Of a stretch of 64,000 bases of DNA, positions 15,487-24,108 are shown in pieces. The notes under the pieces were generated by a model that searched no databases, had not been told where the DNA came from, and saw only the letters and a list, made by a program, of their open reading frames with translations. How positions within the stretch are numbered: the stretch's first letter is position 1; the number at the start of each line of letters is the position of its first letter. The position numbers were made by a program, and so were the translations under genes. This DNA is from Belnapia mucosa. Lineage in GTDB: Bacteria > Pseudomonadota > Alphaproteobacteria > Acetobacterales > Acetobacteraceae. The stretch lies in contig NZ_JAEUXJ010000004.1 in assembly GCF_016775475.1 (NCBI RefSeq), positions 1-64,000 of the forward strand. Reading direction: 5' to 3'.

Positions 15487-16363
15487 GCGGCTTATCTGGC
15501 GCCGCTGCGGCCCGGCGGCTAGATTGCCCGGCGTGAGGTCCGTCCGTCCCGTCCTGCTCGGCGTCTTCGCCGCGGTGCTGCTGGCCGCGGCGGGTGGGGT
15601 GGCATGGCTGGCGCTCGGCCGGACCGAGGCCGAGGCGGCGAGCGAGGCCCTGCCCGTCCCGCCCGATGTCCCCCGCCTCGCCAGCGGGCCCGAATACGAG
15701 CGCTGCCTGAGCCTGGTCCGCCAGGATCCGGACGAGGCGCGCAGCTTCGCCGAGGGCTGGGAGGCCGGCGGCGGCGGCGAGGGTGCGCGGCATTGCAGCG
15801 CGCTGGCCCTGATCGCGCTCGGCGAGCCGGAGCGGGGTGCGGAGCGGCTGGAGGGGCTGGCGCGCGTCAGCCGGGCGAGTGCCGCGACCCGCGCCTCGAT
15901 CTTCGCCCAGGCGGGGCAGGCCTGGATGATGGCCAATGATGGCGGCCGCGCCTTCGGCGCCACGACCATGGCCCTGACCCTGGCGCCGGACGACCCGGAA
16001 CTGCTGACCGACCGCGCCATCGCGCTCGGCACGCTCGGCCGCTATGCGGAGGCGCTGGACGACCTGAACCGGGTGGTGCGGCTGGACCCCGACCGGGCCG
16101 AGGCCTGGGTCTTCCGCGCCGCGGCCCATCGCCATCTCGACCGGGTGGATCAGGCGGCCGAGGATGTCGCCCGGGCCCTGACCTTGGCGCCGGACAGCGC
16201 CGAGGCGCTGCTGGAGCGGGGGATCATCCGCCAGCTCCGCGGCGATACCGCCGGGGCGCGGGCGGATTGGGAAAGGGCGATCACCCTGGCGCCCGACAGC
16301 GCCACCGCCGATCTCGCCCAGCAGAACCTGGCGCTGAACGAGGCCGGGCCGCAGCGGCGCTAG
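15485..16363 (+). CDS. Tetratricopeptide repeat protein, membrane anchored
   Basis: An N-terminal hydrophobic helix (VLLGVFAAVLLAAAGGVAWLAL, about residues 23-44) anchors or exports the protein. After about residue 120 there are four TPR-like units with repeated A-x-TLAPD segments (LTLAPDDPELLTDRAIALGTLGRYAEALDD, RLDPDRAEAWVFRAAAHRHL, LTLAPDSAEALLERGI). It probably scaffolds an envelope complex, but no partner is identified. An alternative GTG start at 15533, preceded by TAGATT at 15520, would avoid the overlap with the divergent SDR gene and leave the anchor near the N-terminus. Confidence 0.75.
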   Translation: MRLIWRRCGPAARLPGVRSVRPVLLGVFAAVLLAAAGGVAWLALGRTEAEAASEALPVPPDVPRLASGPEYERCLSLVRQDPDEARSFAEGWEAGGGGEGARHCSALALIALGEPERGAERLEGLARVSRASAATRASIFAQAGQAWMMANDGGRAFGATTMALTLAPDDPELLTDRAIALGTLGRYAEALDDLNRVVRLDPDRAEAWVFRAAAHRHLDRVDQAAEDVARALTLAPDSAEALLERGIIRQLRGDTAGARADWERAITLAPDSATADLAQQNLALNEAGPQRR

Positions 16364-16364
16364 A

Positions 16365-16443
16365 GCATGATCGCCGAAGGCGTGAATCATGCGACCCAAG
16401 AAAAGCCCGGACCCTGATCCGCGATCACGGATCAGGGTCCGGG
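16365..16443. repeat. Composite intergenic repeat, copy 2 (between convergent genes)
   Basis: The element begins one base after the TPR-gene stop. Module A is GCATGATCGCCGAA followed directly by GGCGTGAATCATGC (to 16392), the reverse complement of copy 1 without its 16-base insert. An A-rich linker follows (T-rich on the minus strand, CTTTTCTTGGG). Module B is a hairpin with 16-bp perfect arms (16406-16421 and 16428-16443), a 6-base loop and core GGACCCTGATCCG. Read on the minus strand it is a good intrinsic terminator for the GST gene that ends at 16446. Confidence 0.8.
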
Positions 16444-16445
16444 GC

Positions 16446-17114
16446 TTAGAAATCCAGGTCGGCGTAGTGCTCGGGCGGGGTCACGCCGCTGACCCGGTCG
16501 GTGAGCAGGCCGCGGAAGCAGGGTCGGGACTTCATCCGCGCATACCAGTCGCGCGCCGGCTCGCTGAGATCCCATTTCACATCGCCGATATAGTCGAGCG
16601 AGGAGAGATGCGCGGCGGCGGCGAAATCCGCGAGGCTGAGCTGGGCGCCGGCCAGCCAAGCCCGGCTCTCGGCCAGCCAGCCGAGATATTCCAGATGATG
16701 CTTCATGTTCTGGTAGCCGGCGCGCATCGCCGCCGCATCCGGGTTCCCACGCCCGAGCTGCCGCTTCATCTGCTTCTCGTAGAGCAGGTTGCGGGTGACC
16801 TCGTTGTGGAATTTGTCGTCGAACCAGGCGACCAGACGGCGGACCTCGGCTCGTTCGCCCAGCGTCCGGCCGAGCAGCGGGATGTCCGGATAGGCCTCAT
16901 CGAGGTATTCGCAGATGGCGTAGCTGTCGGCGATGGCGAAGCCATTGTCCTCCAGCAGGACCGGCACGGTATGGGCGGGGTTCAGCGCCTCGAATTCCGG
17001 CCGCCGCTCCCAGACCCGTTCCAGGCGGAGATCGAAGGGGATGCGCTTCTCGGCCAGGGCCAGGCGGACCTTGCGGCAGAAGGGCGAGAGCGGAATGTGA
17101 TATAAGATGCGCAC
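16446..17114 (-). CDS. Glutathione S-transferase family protein
   Basis: A 222-residue cytosolic GST. The thioredoxin-like N-terminal domain contains ILYHIPLSPFCRKVRLALAEK, with SPFC as the likely glutathione-activating site, and the cis-proline/γ-glutamyl site HTVPVLLEDNGFAIADSYAICEYL. The helical C-terminal domain includes the LSLADFAAAAHLS N-capping box. The substrate is unknown. The start is GTG (MRILYH). Its stop lies against hairpin B of the composite repeat. Confidence 0.9.
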   Translation of the reverse strand: MRILYHIPLSPFCRKVRLALAEKRIPFDLRLERVWERRPEFEALNPAHTVPVLLEDNGFAIADSYAICEYLDEAYPDIPLLGRTLGERAEVRRLVAWFDDKFHNEVTRNLLYEKQMKRQLGRGNPDAAAMRAGYQNMKHHLEYLGWLAESRAWLAGAQLSLADFAAAAHLSSLDYIGDVKWDLSEPARDWYARMKSRPCFRGLLTDRVSGVTPPEHYADLDF

Positions 17115-17184
17115 GGAACAGCCTTATGGCACCCGCGCCGCAGCGGCGGAAGGCGCTGCGCGCGGGACGGATGCGGAAGCATGA

Positions 17185-17207
17185 GGCCGGGGCTCCCCGC
17201 CCCGGCC
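17185..17207 (+). other. GC-rich hairpin just before the cyclase-like gene
   Basis: Perfect 9-bp arms GGCCGGGGC and GCCCCGGCC with a 5-base loop end 14 bp upstream of the ATG at 17222. In an mRNA leader it would lie beside the ribosome site (CGGGGG), so it could lower translation. It might alternatively be an unrelated structure. Confidence 0.4.
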
Positions 17208-17221
17208 GGACGGGGGATGGG

Positions 17222-17899
17222 ATGACCTTGAAGGTGTCGATCGCCGAGATGGCGGTGTTCCAGCGGCTGAACCAAGCCCGTTCGCGGGTCGGGCCGGCGG
17301 AGATCGTCTTCGCCCAGGACAGCGATATCGGGCCCGAGGATGTGGCGACCTTCAGGGAGGCGACGCAACGCTACGGCCTCCTCATCGTCATGCGCTGCCC
17401 GAAGCGCGGGGCCGTGGCCTTCCAGGGCGTGTTCCGGCCGAAGCGCTGGGCAGATGGGCATGACAGCGGGGGCAATACCGTGAAGTCGGGCGAAAGCGGC
17501 CTCGGCGTCCATCCGGAGCGGGGCAACCTCTTCGTCTCCGACTACGACATGATGAGCCTCTGGACCAGGGCCGAAGGCGGCGGCTACCGCAAGCTTTTCG
17601 CCTCGGCCCTGACGCCCGGCGCCGAGCGCGGCAGCTGGAAGCGCGAGGCGATGGATGCGGTGCGGCTGCTGAACACGGCGCTGCAGAGCAAGCTGCAGCA
17701 CGGTGCCCAGGACGACTTCACCCCGCCGCCGGGCGGCAAGCACCCAGGCGTGAAGCCGGATACCCGCTTCGCCGCCTTCCGCGAGGGCGAAGCGACCTAC
17801 CTGCCCGACATGGCCGCCGGCCGCGCCTATTACGGCCAGTGGGGATTGTACTGGCCGTATAATGACCAAGGCGAGTTCCTCGGGGCCGCGAAGCCCTGA
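17222..17899 (+). CDS. Putative minimal class II (edema factor/ExoY-like) adenylyl cyclase domain protein
   Basis: A 225-residue protein with no signal peptide or membrane segment. Its motif order resembles the catalytic core of toxin-class adenylyl cyclases (anthrax edema factor, CyaA, ExoY). The xxPExxxxFxxxAxxxxxxxxxR pattern (residues 38-58) ends in MRCPKRGA, with Arg58 like EF Arg329. Lys74 and Lys88 (VKSGESG) align with the two EF lysines. SDYDMM carries Asp107 and Asp109, like the EF metal pair in TDYDLF. QHGAQDDF (His160) resembles EF HGTEQDN. The about 130-residue EF segment between lysines and aspartates is missing here. Activity is an inference from recalled motifs. The ATG at 17222 is preferred over 17126, whose extension looks non-coding. 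Confidence 0.55.
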   Translation: MTLKVSIAEMAVFQRLNQARSRVGPAEIVFAQDSDIGPEDVATFREATQRYGLLIVMRCPKRGAVAFQGVFRPKRWADGHDSGGNTVKSGESGLGVHPERGNLFVSDYDMMSLWTRAEGGGYRKLFASALTPGAERGSWKREAMDAVRLLNTALQSKLQHGAQDDFTPPPGGKHPGVKPDTRFAAFREGEATYLPDMAAGRAYYGQWGLYWPYNDQGEFLGAAKP

Positions 17900-17917
17900 G
17901 GTGGGGGGAGTGGCGGC

Positions 17918-20900
17918 CTATTCGGCCGCCACCGCCGGAGCTTCCTGCATCGGCACTGAGAGGTATTTCGCATATTCCTTCGGCACCGCGTGCCAGAAGC
18001 GCGTCCGCTCCGTCTCCCAATCGTTCAGCAGCCGGGCGGCGAGGCGGGAGCCGGTTTCCGCCACATGCCGGCCGATCAGCGCCTTGAGCTCCGCCTCCCA
18101 ATGGGTGGAGGCGAGGCGCGACCAGAGCAGCGTGTCGGGATTGACCCGCCGCTCGAAGCTTTCCTCAGCGTCGTAGAGAAAGGCCATGCCGCCGGTGAAG
18201 CCGGCGCCGAAATTATCGCCGACCGGGCCGAGGATCACGACCGTGCCGCCGGTCATGTATTCGCAGCCATTGGCGCCGCAGCCTTCCACCACCGCCGTCG
18301 CGCCGCTGTTGCGGACCGCGAAACGCTCGCCCGCCTGGCCGCCGGCGAAGAGCTCGCCCGCCGTCGCGCCATAGAGGCAGGTATTGCCGATGATGGTGTT
18401 CTCGTTCCAGACAAGCGACGAGGACGGCGCCGGGCGCACCACGATGGAGGCGCCCGAGAGGCCCTTGCCGACATAGTCGTTGGCATCGCCCAGCACTTCC
18501 AGCTTCAGCCCACGCACCGCGAAGGCGCCGAGCGACTGGCCTGCGGTGCCGCGCAGCCGCACCGTCAGATGCCCCGGCTGCAGCCCGGACATGCCGAATT
18601 TCCGCACGATCTTGCTGCTGATCTTGGTGCCGATCGCGCGGTGGGTGTTCCGGATATTGTACTGGAGCTGCATCTTCTCGCCCCGCTCGAACAGCGAGGC
18701 GGCGTCGCGGATCATATCCGCATCCAGCGTCTCCGGCACCTCGTTCCGGCCTTCCAGCGTGCAGTAGCTGGGATGGCCGCCGGCATCGGCCTGGACCAGC
18801 AGCGGGTTCAGGTCGAGATCGTCGAGATCCTCCGAGCCGCGGCTGACCTGCTTCAGCAGATCGGTGCGGCCGATGACATCGGTCAGCTTGCGGAAGCCGA
18901 GGGAGGCGAGGATCTCCCGCACCTCCTCCGCCACGAAGGAGAAGAGGTTGATGACCTTCTCCGGGCTGCCGGCGAATTTCTGCCGCAGCGTCTCGTCCTG
19001 GGTGCAGACGCCGACCGGGCAGGTGTTGCTGTGGCACTGCCGGACCATGATGCAGCCCATGGCGACGAGGGAGGCGGTGCCGATGCCGTATTCCTCGGCG
19101 CCGAGCATCGCCGCGATGACCACGTCGCGCCCGGTCTTGATGCCGCCATCGGTGCGCAGCTTCACGCGGTGCCGCAGCCGGTTGAGCTGGAGCACCTGAT
19201 GCGTCTCGCTGAGACCCATCTCCCAGGGCAGGCCGGCATATTTGATCGAGGAGACCGGCGAGGCGCCGGTGCCGCCCGAATGGCCGGAGACCAGGATCGC
19301 ATCCGCCTTGGCCTTGGCGACGCCGGCCGCGATGGTGCCGATGCCGGAGCGGCTGACCAGCTTCACTGCGACCGTCGCATCCGGGTTGATCTGCTTCAGG
19401 TCGTAGATGAGCTGCGCCAGATCCTCGATCGAATAGATGTCGTGATGCGGCGGAGGCGAGATCAGGGTGACGCCCGGCGTCGCATGGCGCAGGCGGGCGA
19501 TGATCCCGCTGACCTTGAAGCCGGGGAGCTGGCCGCCCTCGCCGGGCTTGGCGCCCTGCGCGACCTTGATCTCGATTTCCTTGCAATTGTTCAGGTATTC
19601 CGCCGTGACGCCGAAGCGGCCGGAGGCGATCTGCTTGATGGCGCTGTTGGCATTGTCGCCATTGCTGCGCGGCCGGGCGCGGGCCGGATCCTCGCCGCCC
19701 TCGCCGCTATCGGACTTGGCGCCGATGCGGTTCATGGCGATGGAGAGCGTCTCATGCGCCTCGGGGCTGAGGGCGCCGAGCGAGATGCCGGGGGCGACCA
19801 GGCGCTTCCGGATCTCGGTGATGCTCTCCACCTCCTCCAGCGCTATGGCGCTCCGGCCCTCGCTGCGGAAGTCGAGCAGGTCGCGCAGCGCCACGGGCGC
19901 CTGGCGGCGGACGGCTTCCGAGTAGCGCTTGAACTTGGTGTAGCTGTCGGTCTCGACCGCGTCCTGCAGCGTGTGGATCAGCCCGCCATCGAAGGCATGG
20001 CTCTCGCCGCGCAGCCGCCGCTTGTAGAGGCCGCCGACCGGCAGGGTGATGACATCCGCATCCCAGGCGCGGCGATGCATGGCCAGCACGCGCCGCGCGA
20101 TGCCCTGGAGGCCGATGCCGGAGATGCGGCTCGGCACGCCGGGGAAGAATTCCGCGACGAGGGCGCGGGAGAGGCCGATGGCCTCGAAATTCATGCCCCC
20201 GCGATAGCTGCTGATGACGGAGATGCCCATCTTGGACATCACCTTCAGCAGCCCCTTATCCACCGCCTTCTTGTAATGCGCGACGCAGTCCTTGAGCGAG
20301 GTGTCGCCGAACAGGCCGCGACGCTGGCGGTCGGCGATGCTCTCCTGCGCCAGATAGGCATTCACCGTAGTGGCGCCGGCGCCGATCAGCACCGCGAAAT
20401 AATGCACGTCCACGCATTCGGCGCAGCGGACATTGAGGCTGGTGAAGGTGCGCAGCGAATGCTTCACCAGATGCGTATGGACGCCGCCGACCGCGAGGAT
20501 CATCGGGATCGGCGCGCGGTCCGGACCCTGCCGCTCATCGGTCAGGATCACATGGGCGCAGCCGCTGCGCACGCCCTCCTCCGCCTCACGCCGGATGCGG
20601 TCGAAGGCGCGGCGCAGGCCGGCCTCGCCATCCGCCACCGCGAAGGTGCAGTCCACCTCGCAGGCGGTCGCGCCCATATACTGGCGCATGGCGGCGAATT
20701 CGGCGTTGGACAGGACCGGGCTGTCCAGCATCAGCATGTCGCACTGGGTCGGGTCCTCATCGAGGATGTTCCCGAGATTCCCGAGCCGCGTCTTCAGCGT
20801 CATCACCCGCGTCTCACGCAGGCTGTCGATCGGCGGGTTGGTGACCTGGCTGAAGGTCTGGCGGAAATAATGGTGCAGGCCGCGATACTGGTTGGACAGC

Positions 20901-22450
20901 ACCGCGATCGGCGTGTCGTCGCCCATCGAGCCGACGGCCTCGGCGCTGTCCTCGACCATCGGGTGGAGGATGCTCTCCAGCTCCTCCAGCGTATAGCCGA
21001 CCGAGAGCTGGCGGCGGCGCAGCTCCTCGCCCTGGAACTGCACCGGCTCGCCGGCCTCGGCGCGGACGATGCCGTCGATGCGGGTGGTGCGCTCGGTCCA
21101 TTTGCCGAAGGGGCGGCGGCCGGAGAGCTCGTCCTTCAGCTCGGCATCGCGGTAGAAGCGGCCCGCTTGGAGGTCGACGCCGATGCACTGGCCAGGACCG
21201 ACGCGGCCCTTGGCGACGATCATGTCCTCGGAAACCTTCACCATCCCGGTCTCGGAGCCGACGATCAGCAGCCCGCCCGCGGTCTCCGTATAGCGCAGCG
21301 GGCGGAGGCCGTTGCGGTCGAGCCCGGCGATGACCCAGCGGCCATCCGTCGCGGCGATGGCGGCCGGCCCGTCCCAGGGCTCCATCACCGCGTTGCAGTA
21401 GAGGAAGAGGTCGCGATGCGCCTCCGGCATGGTGGCGTTGTTGCCGATGCTCTCCGGGATCAGCATCGACTTCGCCATCGGCGCGTCGCGGCCGCCGCGC
21501 ACCAGCAGCTCGAAGACATTGTCGAGCGTCGCGGTGTCGGACCCGCCGGCCTGGACGACCGGCTTGACGTCCTCGAGATGCGCATCCAGCAGCGGATGGG
21601 AGAGCCGGGTCTCGTGGCTCTTCATCCAATTGATGTTGCCGTTCAGCGTGTTGATCTCGCCGTTATGGGCGAGCATGCGGAAGGGCTGCGCCAGGCGCCA
21701 GGTCGGGAAGGTGTTGGTCGAATAGCGCTGATGGTAGATGGCGAAGCGCGAGACGAAGCGCGGATCGGTCAGGTCCGGATAGAATTCGGTCAGATGCTCC
21801 GCGAGGAACATGCCCTTGTAGATGAGCGAGCGGCAGGAGAGCGAGCACAGATACAGTTCGGCGACCTGGGCGGCGATGGCCTGCTTCTCGATCCGCCGGC
21901 GGATGACATAGAGGTCGCGCTCATAGATCGCCTCCTCGCGCCCCTCCGGATCGTAGATCAGGATCTGCTCGATCTCGGGCCGCGTCGCATTGGCTTTCTC
22001 GCCGATGCAGGACACGCCGATCGGCACCTGCCGCCAGGAATAGATGGCGTAGCCGGCCGAGAGGATCTCGGTCTCGACGATCTGGCGGCAGCGTTCCTGC
22101 GCGCCGAGATCGGTCTTCGGCAGGAAGACCATGCCGACGGCGATGCGGCCCGGACGGAGCCGGTCGCCGCCGCGCTGCACGACTTCGGCGAAGAAATCCT
22201 GCGGGATCTCGATATGGATCCCCGCCCCGTCGCCGGTCTTGCCATCGGCATCGACGGCGCCGCGGTGCCAGACCGCCTTCAGCGCATCGATGCCCGCCTG
22301 CACGACCTGGCGCGAGGGCTTGCCGTTCAGCGCGGCGACCAGGCCGACGCCGCAGGCATCATGCTCGGTGGTGTCGAGATGCGCCGCATCGCGCAGGCGG
22401 GCGGCATCGGCCTGATAGGCACGGGCGAATTCGGAACCGGTTTCGGTCAT
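17918..22450 (-). CDS. gltB: Glutamate synthase (NADPH) large subunit
   Basis: A 1510-residue GOGAT alpha subunit that makes two glutamates from glutamine and 2-oxoglutarate. The N-terminal glutaminase has the nucleophile Cys33 after a short propeptide (TEHDACGVGLVAALNG). The central and FMN-binding synthase domains follow, with GGTGASPVSSIKYAGLPWE, and the [3Fe-4S] ligands are in CIMVRQCHSNTCPVGVCTQ. The C-terminal beta-helix GXGXG domain ends in YMTGGTVVILGPVGDNFGAGFTGG. The ATG at 22450 lies 5 bp after the gltD stop, so gltD-gltB form one operon with the small subunit first. The antisense strand also has a very long open frame, a composition artefact. Confidence 0.97.
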   Translation of the reverse strand: MTETGSEFARAYQADAARLRDAAHLDTTEHDACGVGLVAALNGKPSRQVVQAGIDALKAVWHRGAVDADGKTGDGAGIHIEIPQDFFAEVVQRGGDRLRPGRIAVGMVFLPKTDLGAQERCRQIVETEILSAGYAIYSWRQVPIGVSCIGEKANATRPEIEQILIYDPEGREEAIYERDLYVIRRRIEKQAIAAQVAELYLCSLSCRSLIYKGMFLAEHLTEFYPDLTDPRFVSRFAIYHQRYSTNTFPTWRLAQPFRMLAHNGEINTLNGNINWMKSHETRLSHPLLDAHLEDVKPVVQAGGSDTATLDNVFELLVRGGRDAPMAKSMLIPESIGNNATMPEAHRDLFLYCNAVMEPWDGPAAIAATDGRWVIAGLDRNGLRPLRYTETAGGLLIVGSETGMVKVSEDMIVAKGRVGPGQCIGVDLQAGRFYRDAELKDELSGRRPFGKWTERTTRIDGIVRAEAGEPVQFQGEELRRRQLSVGYTLEELESILHPMVEDSAEAVGSMGDDTPIAVLSNQYRGLHHYFRQTFSQVTNPPIDSLRETRVMTLKTRLGNLGNILDEDPTQCDMLMLDSPVLSNAEFAAMRQYMGATACEVDCTFAVADGEAGLRRAFDRIRREAEEGVRSGCAHVILTDERQGPDRAPIPMILAVGGVHTHLVKHSLRTFTSLNVRCAECVDVHYFAVLIGAGATTVNAYLAQESIADRQRRGLFGDTSLKDCVAHYKKAVDKGLLKVMSKMGISVISSYRGGMNFEAIGLSRALVAEFFPGVPSRISGIGLQGIARRVLAMHRRAWDADVITLPVGGLYKRRLRGESHAFDGGLIHTLQDAVETDSYTKFKRYSEAVRRQAPVALRDLLDFRSEGRSAIALEEVESITEIRKRLVAPGISLGALSPEAHETLSIAMNRIGAKSDSGEGGEDPARARPRSNGDNANSAIKQIASGRFGVTAEYLNNCKEIEIKVAQGAKPGEGGQLPGFKVSGIIARLRHATPGVTLISPPPHHDIYSIEDLAQLIYDLKQINPDATVAVKLVSRSGIGTIAAGVAKAKADAILVSGHSGGTGASPVSSIKYAGLPWEMGLSETHQVLQLNRLRHRVKLRTDGGIKTGRDVVIAAMLGAEEYGIGTASLVAMGCIMVRQCHSNTCPVGVCTQDETLRQKFAGSPEKVINLFSFVAEEVREILASLGFRKLTDVIGRTDLLKQVSRGSEDLDDLDLNPLLVQADAGGHPSYCTLEGRNEVPETLDADMIRDAASLFERGEKMQLQYNIRNTHRAIGTKISSKIVRKFGMSGLQPGHLTVRLRGTAGQSLGAFAVRGLKLEVLGDANDYVGKGLSGASIVVRPAPSSSLVWNENTIIGNTCLYGATAGELFAGGQAGERFAVRNSGATAVVEGCGANGCEYMTGGTVVILGPVGDNFGAGFTGGMAFLYDAEESFERRVNPDTLLWSRLASTHWEAELKALIGRHVAETGSRLAARLLNDWETERTRFWHAVPKEYAKYLSVPMQEAPAVAAE

Positions 22451-22455
22451 CGCTC

Positions 22456-23895
22456 TCACTCCGCCGCGGTGGCGAGCGCACCCGCCTTCTGCGTGACATA
22501 GGCTTCGATCTGGTCGGCGACGTCGCGCCCGTCGCGGATGGCCCAGACGACGAGGGAAGCGCCGCGGACGATGTCGCCGGCGGCGAAGACGCCGGGCAGC
22601 GAGGTCATCATCGTGCGCTGATCCACCTTCAGCGTCCCCCAGCGCGTCACCGACAGCGCCGGCTCGTCGAACATCGCCGGCAGCTCCTCGGCATCGAAGC
22701 CGAGCGCCTTGATGGCGAGGTCGCAGGGGATGGTGAATTCGCTGCCCGCGATCGGCGCGACCTGCTGGCGGCCGGTCGCATCCGGCAGGCCGAGATGCAT
22801 GCGGCTGGCGCCCACCGCCTGCACCATGCCGTCGCCGAGGAAGGCTTCCGGCGCGGCGAGCCAGGTGAACTCGACGCCCTCCTCCTCGGCATTCTTCACC
22901 TCGCGCATCGAACCCGGCATGTTGGCCTTGTCGCGCCGGTAGAGGCAGGTGACGGAGGCGGCGCCCTGGCGAATGGCGGTGCGGACGCAATCCATGGCGG
23001 TATCGCCGCCGCCGACCACAACGACGCGCTTGCCCCTGGCGTTCAGCGCGCCGGAGGCGAATTCGTCGACCGTGTCGCCCAGATTGTCGCGGTTGGAGGC
23101 GGTGAGATAGTCGAGCGCGGCGACGATGCCGCCCAGATCGCTGCCCGGCACCTCGATGTCGCGGGCCTTGTAGACGCCGGTGGCGATCAGCACGGCATCA
23201 TGCCGGGCGCGCAGCTCGGCCATGGTGATGTCGTGGCCGATGGCGCAGTTCAGGTGGAAATGGATCCCGCCCGCCTCGAACTGCTTCCAGCGGCGCAGGA
23301 CGACCTCCTTCTCCAGCTTGAAGTTGGGGATGCCGTAGATCATCAGCCCGCCGACGCGGTCGTAGCGGTCATAGACATGCACCTGCCAGCCGCGCGTCCG
23401 CAGCCGCTCGGCGGTGGCGAGGCCGGCGGGGCCGGCACCGATGATGCCGATGCTGTGCGGCTTCTCCTGGCGCGGGCTCGGCGGCTTCACCCAGCCATTC
23501 GCCCAGGCGGTGTCGTTGATGTATTTCTCGACGGCGCCGATGGTGACGGCCTCGAAGCCCTTCTCGATGACGCAGTTGCCCTCGCAGAGACGGTCCTGCG
23601 GACAGATGCGGCCGCAGATCTCGGGGAAGGTGTTGGTCGCCGAGTTGACCTCATGCGCCTCCTCCAGCCGGCCCTCGGCGGTGAGTTTCAGCCAGTCCGG
23701 GATGTTCTGGTTGAGCGGGCAATGGATCGAGCAGAAGGGCACGCCGCACTGGCTGCAGCGGCTGGCCTGGGCCGAGGCGGCAGTGGCTGCGAATTCCCGG
23801 TAGATCTCGCCGAAATCGCTGCGGCGGGCCGCGACGTCGCGCTTTTCCGGCTGCGCCTGGGCGAGGCGCACGAATTGCAGCATCCGTTCGGCCAT
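22456..23895 (-). CDS. gltD: Glutamate synthase (NADPH) small subunit
   Basis: A 479-residue FAD/Fe-S subunit that passes electrons from NADPH to the large subunit. Two N-terminal cysteine clusters are visible: CSQCGVPFCSIHCPL near residue 45 and CGRICPQDRLCEGNC near 95. Next come the FAD loop IGIIGAGPAGLATAERL and the NADPH loop VVVVGGGDTAMDC. The C-terminal VFAAGDIVRGASLVVWAI is the flavin-closing motif. The ATG at 23895 gives the usual start MAERMLQFV; an upstream extension looks non-coding. It is transcribed ahead of gltB. A 17-bp palindrome lies about 120 bp upstream. Confidence 0.96.
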   Translation of the reverse strand: MAERMLQFVRLAQAQPEKRDVAARRSDFGEIYREFAATAASAQASRCSQCGVPFCSIHCPLNQNIPDWLKLTAEGRLEEAHEVNSATNTFPEICGRICPQDRLCEGNCVIEKGFEAVTIGAVEKYINDTAWANGWVKPPSPRQEKPHSIGIIGAGPAGLATAERLRTRGWQVHVYDRYDRVGGLMIYGIPNFKLEKEVVLRRWKQFEAGGIHFHLNCAIGHDITMAELRARHDAVLIATGVYKARDIEVPGSDLGGIVAALDYLTASNRDNLGDTVDEFASGALNARGKRVVVVGGGDTAMDCVRTAIRQGAASVTCLYRRDKANMPGSMREVKNAEEEGVEFTWLAAPEAFLGDGMVQAVGASRMHLGLPDATGRQQVAPIAGSEFTIPCDLAIKALGFDAEELPAMFDEPALSVTRWGTLKVDQRTMMTSLPGVFAAGDIVRGASLVVWAIRDGRDVADQIEAYVTQKAGALATAAE

Positions 23896-24015
23896 GGTGG
23901 CGATCCCGTTCGACAAGGGGCGGGCATGGGCGCACGGCGCCGCAGCCGCCGCGGCTGACAACGGGCGTAGCAATAAGGACACAGGCGAGCCCGCGCGAGT
24001 CCTTTTTCGCCGTCA

Positions 24016-24032
24016 GGTCAGAATTACTGACC
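24016..24032. promoter_or_regulatory. Palindrome upstream of gltD, possible operator
   Basis: GGTCAG-AATTA-CTGACC is a perfect 6-bp inverted repeat and contains a T-N11-A core of the kind bound by LysR-type regulators. It lies in the 213-bp gap before gltD. No clear -35/-10 pair is visible, so the role is inferred. Confidence 0.4.
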
Positions 24033-24050
24033 CAATTTCCAGGGGCATTA

Positions 24051-24103
24051 GCCGGATCGGTAAGCTTCCGGCAAGACCAGCCGGATCGCTATGTCCGATC
24101 CGG
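24051..24103. terminator. Two tandem hairpins after the NDUFA9-like gene
   Basis: Hairpin one has arms CCGGATCG and CGATCCGG (24081-24088, 24096-24103), starting 6 bp beyond the minus-strand stop at 24109. Hairpin two has arms GCCGGA and TCCGGC (24051-24056, 24067-24072). No T-run follows on the minus strand, so termination may be structure-assisted rather than classical. Confidence 0.45.
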
Positions 24104-24108
24104 ACCTT

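Noticed and set aside
17990..22501. 1503-residue open frame on the plus strand opposite gltB
   Set aside because: Its codons mirror gltB in a GC-rich genome; the translation is low-complexity (Gly/Ala/Asp/Arg/His) and has no family motif, while gltB has full motifs.
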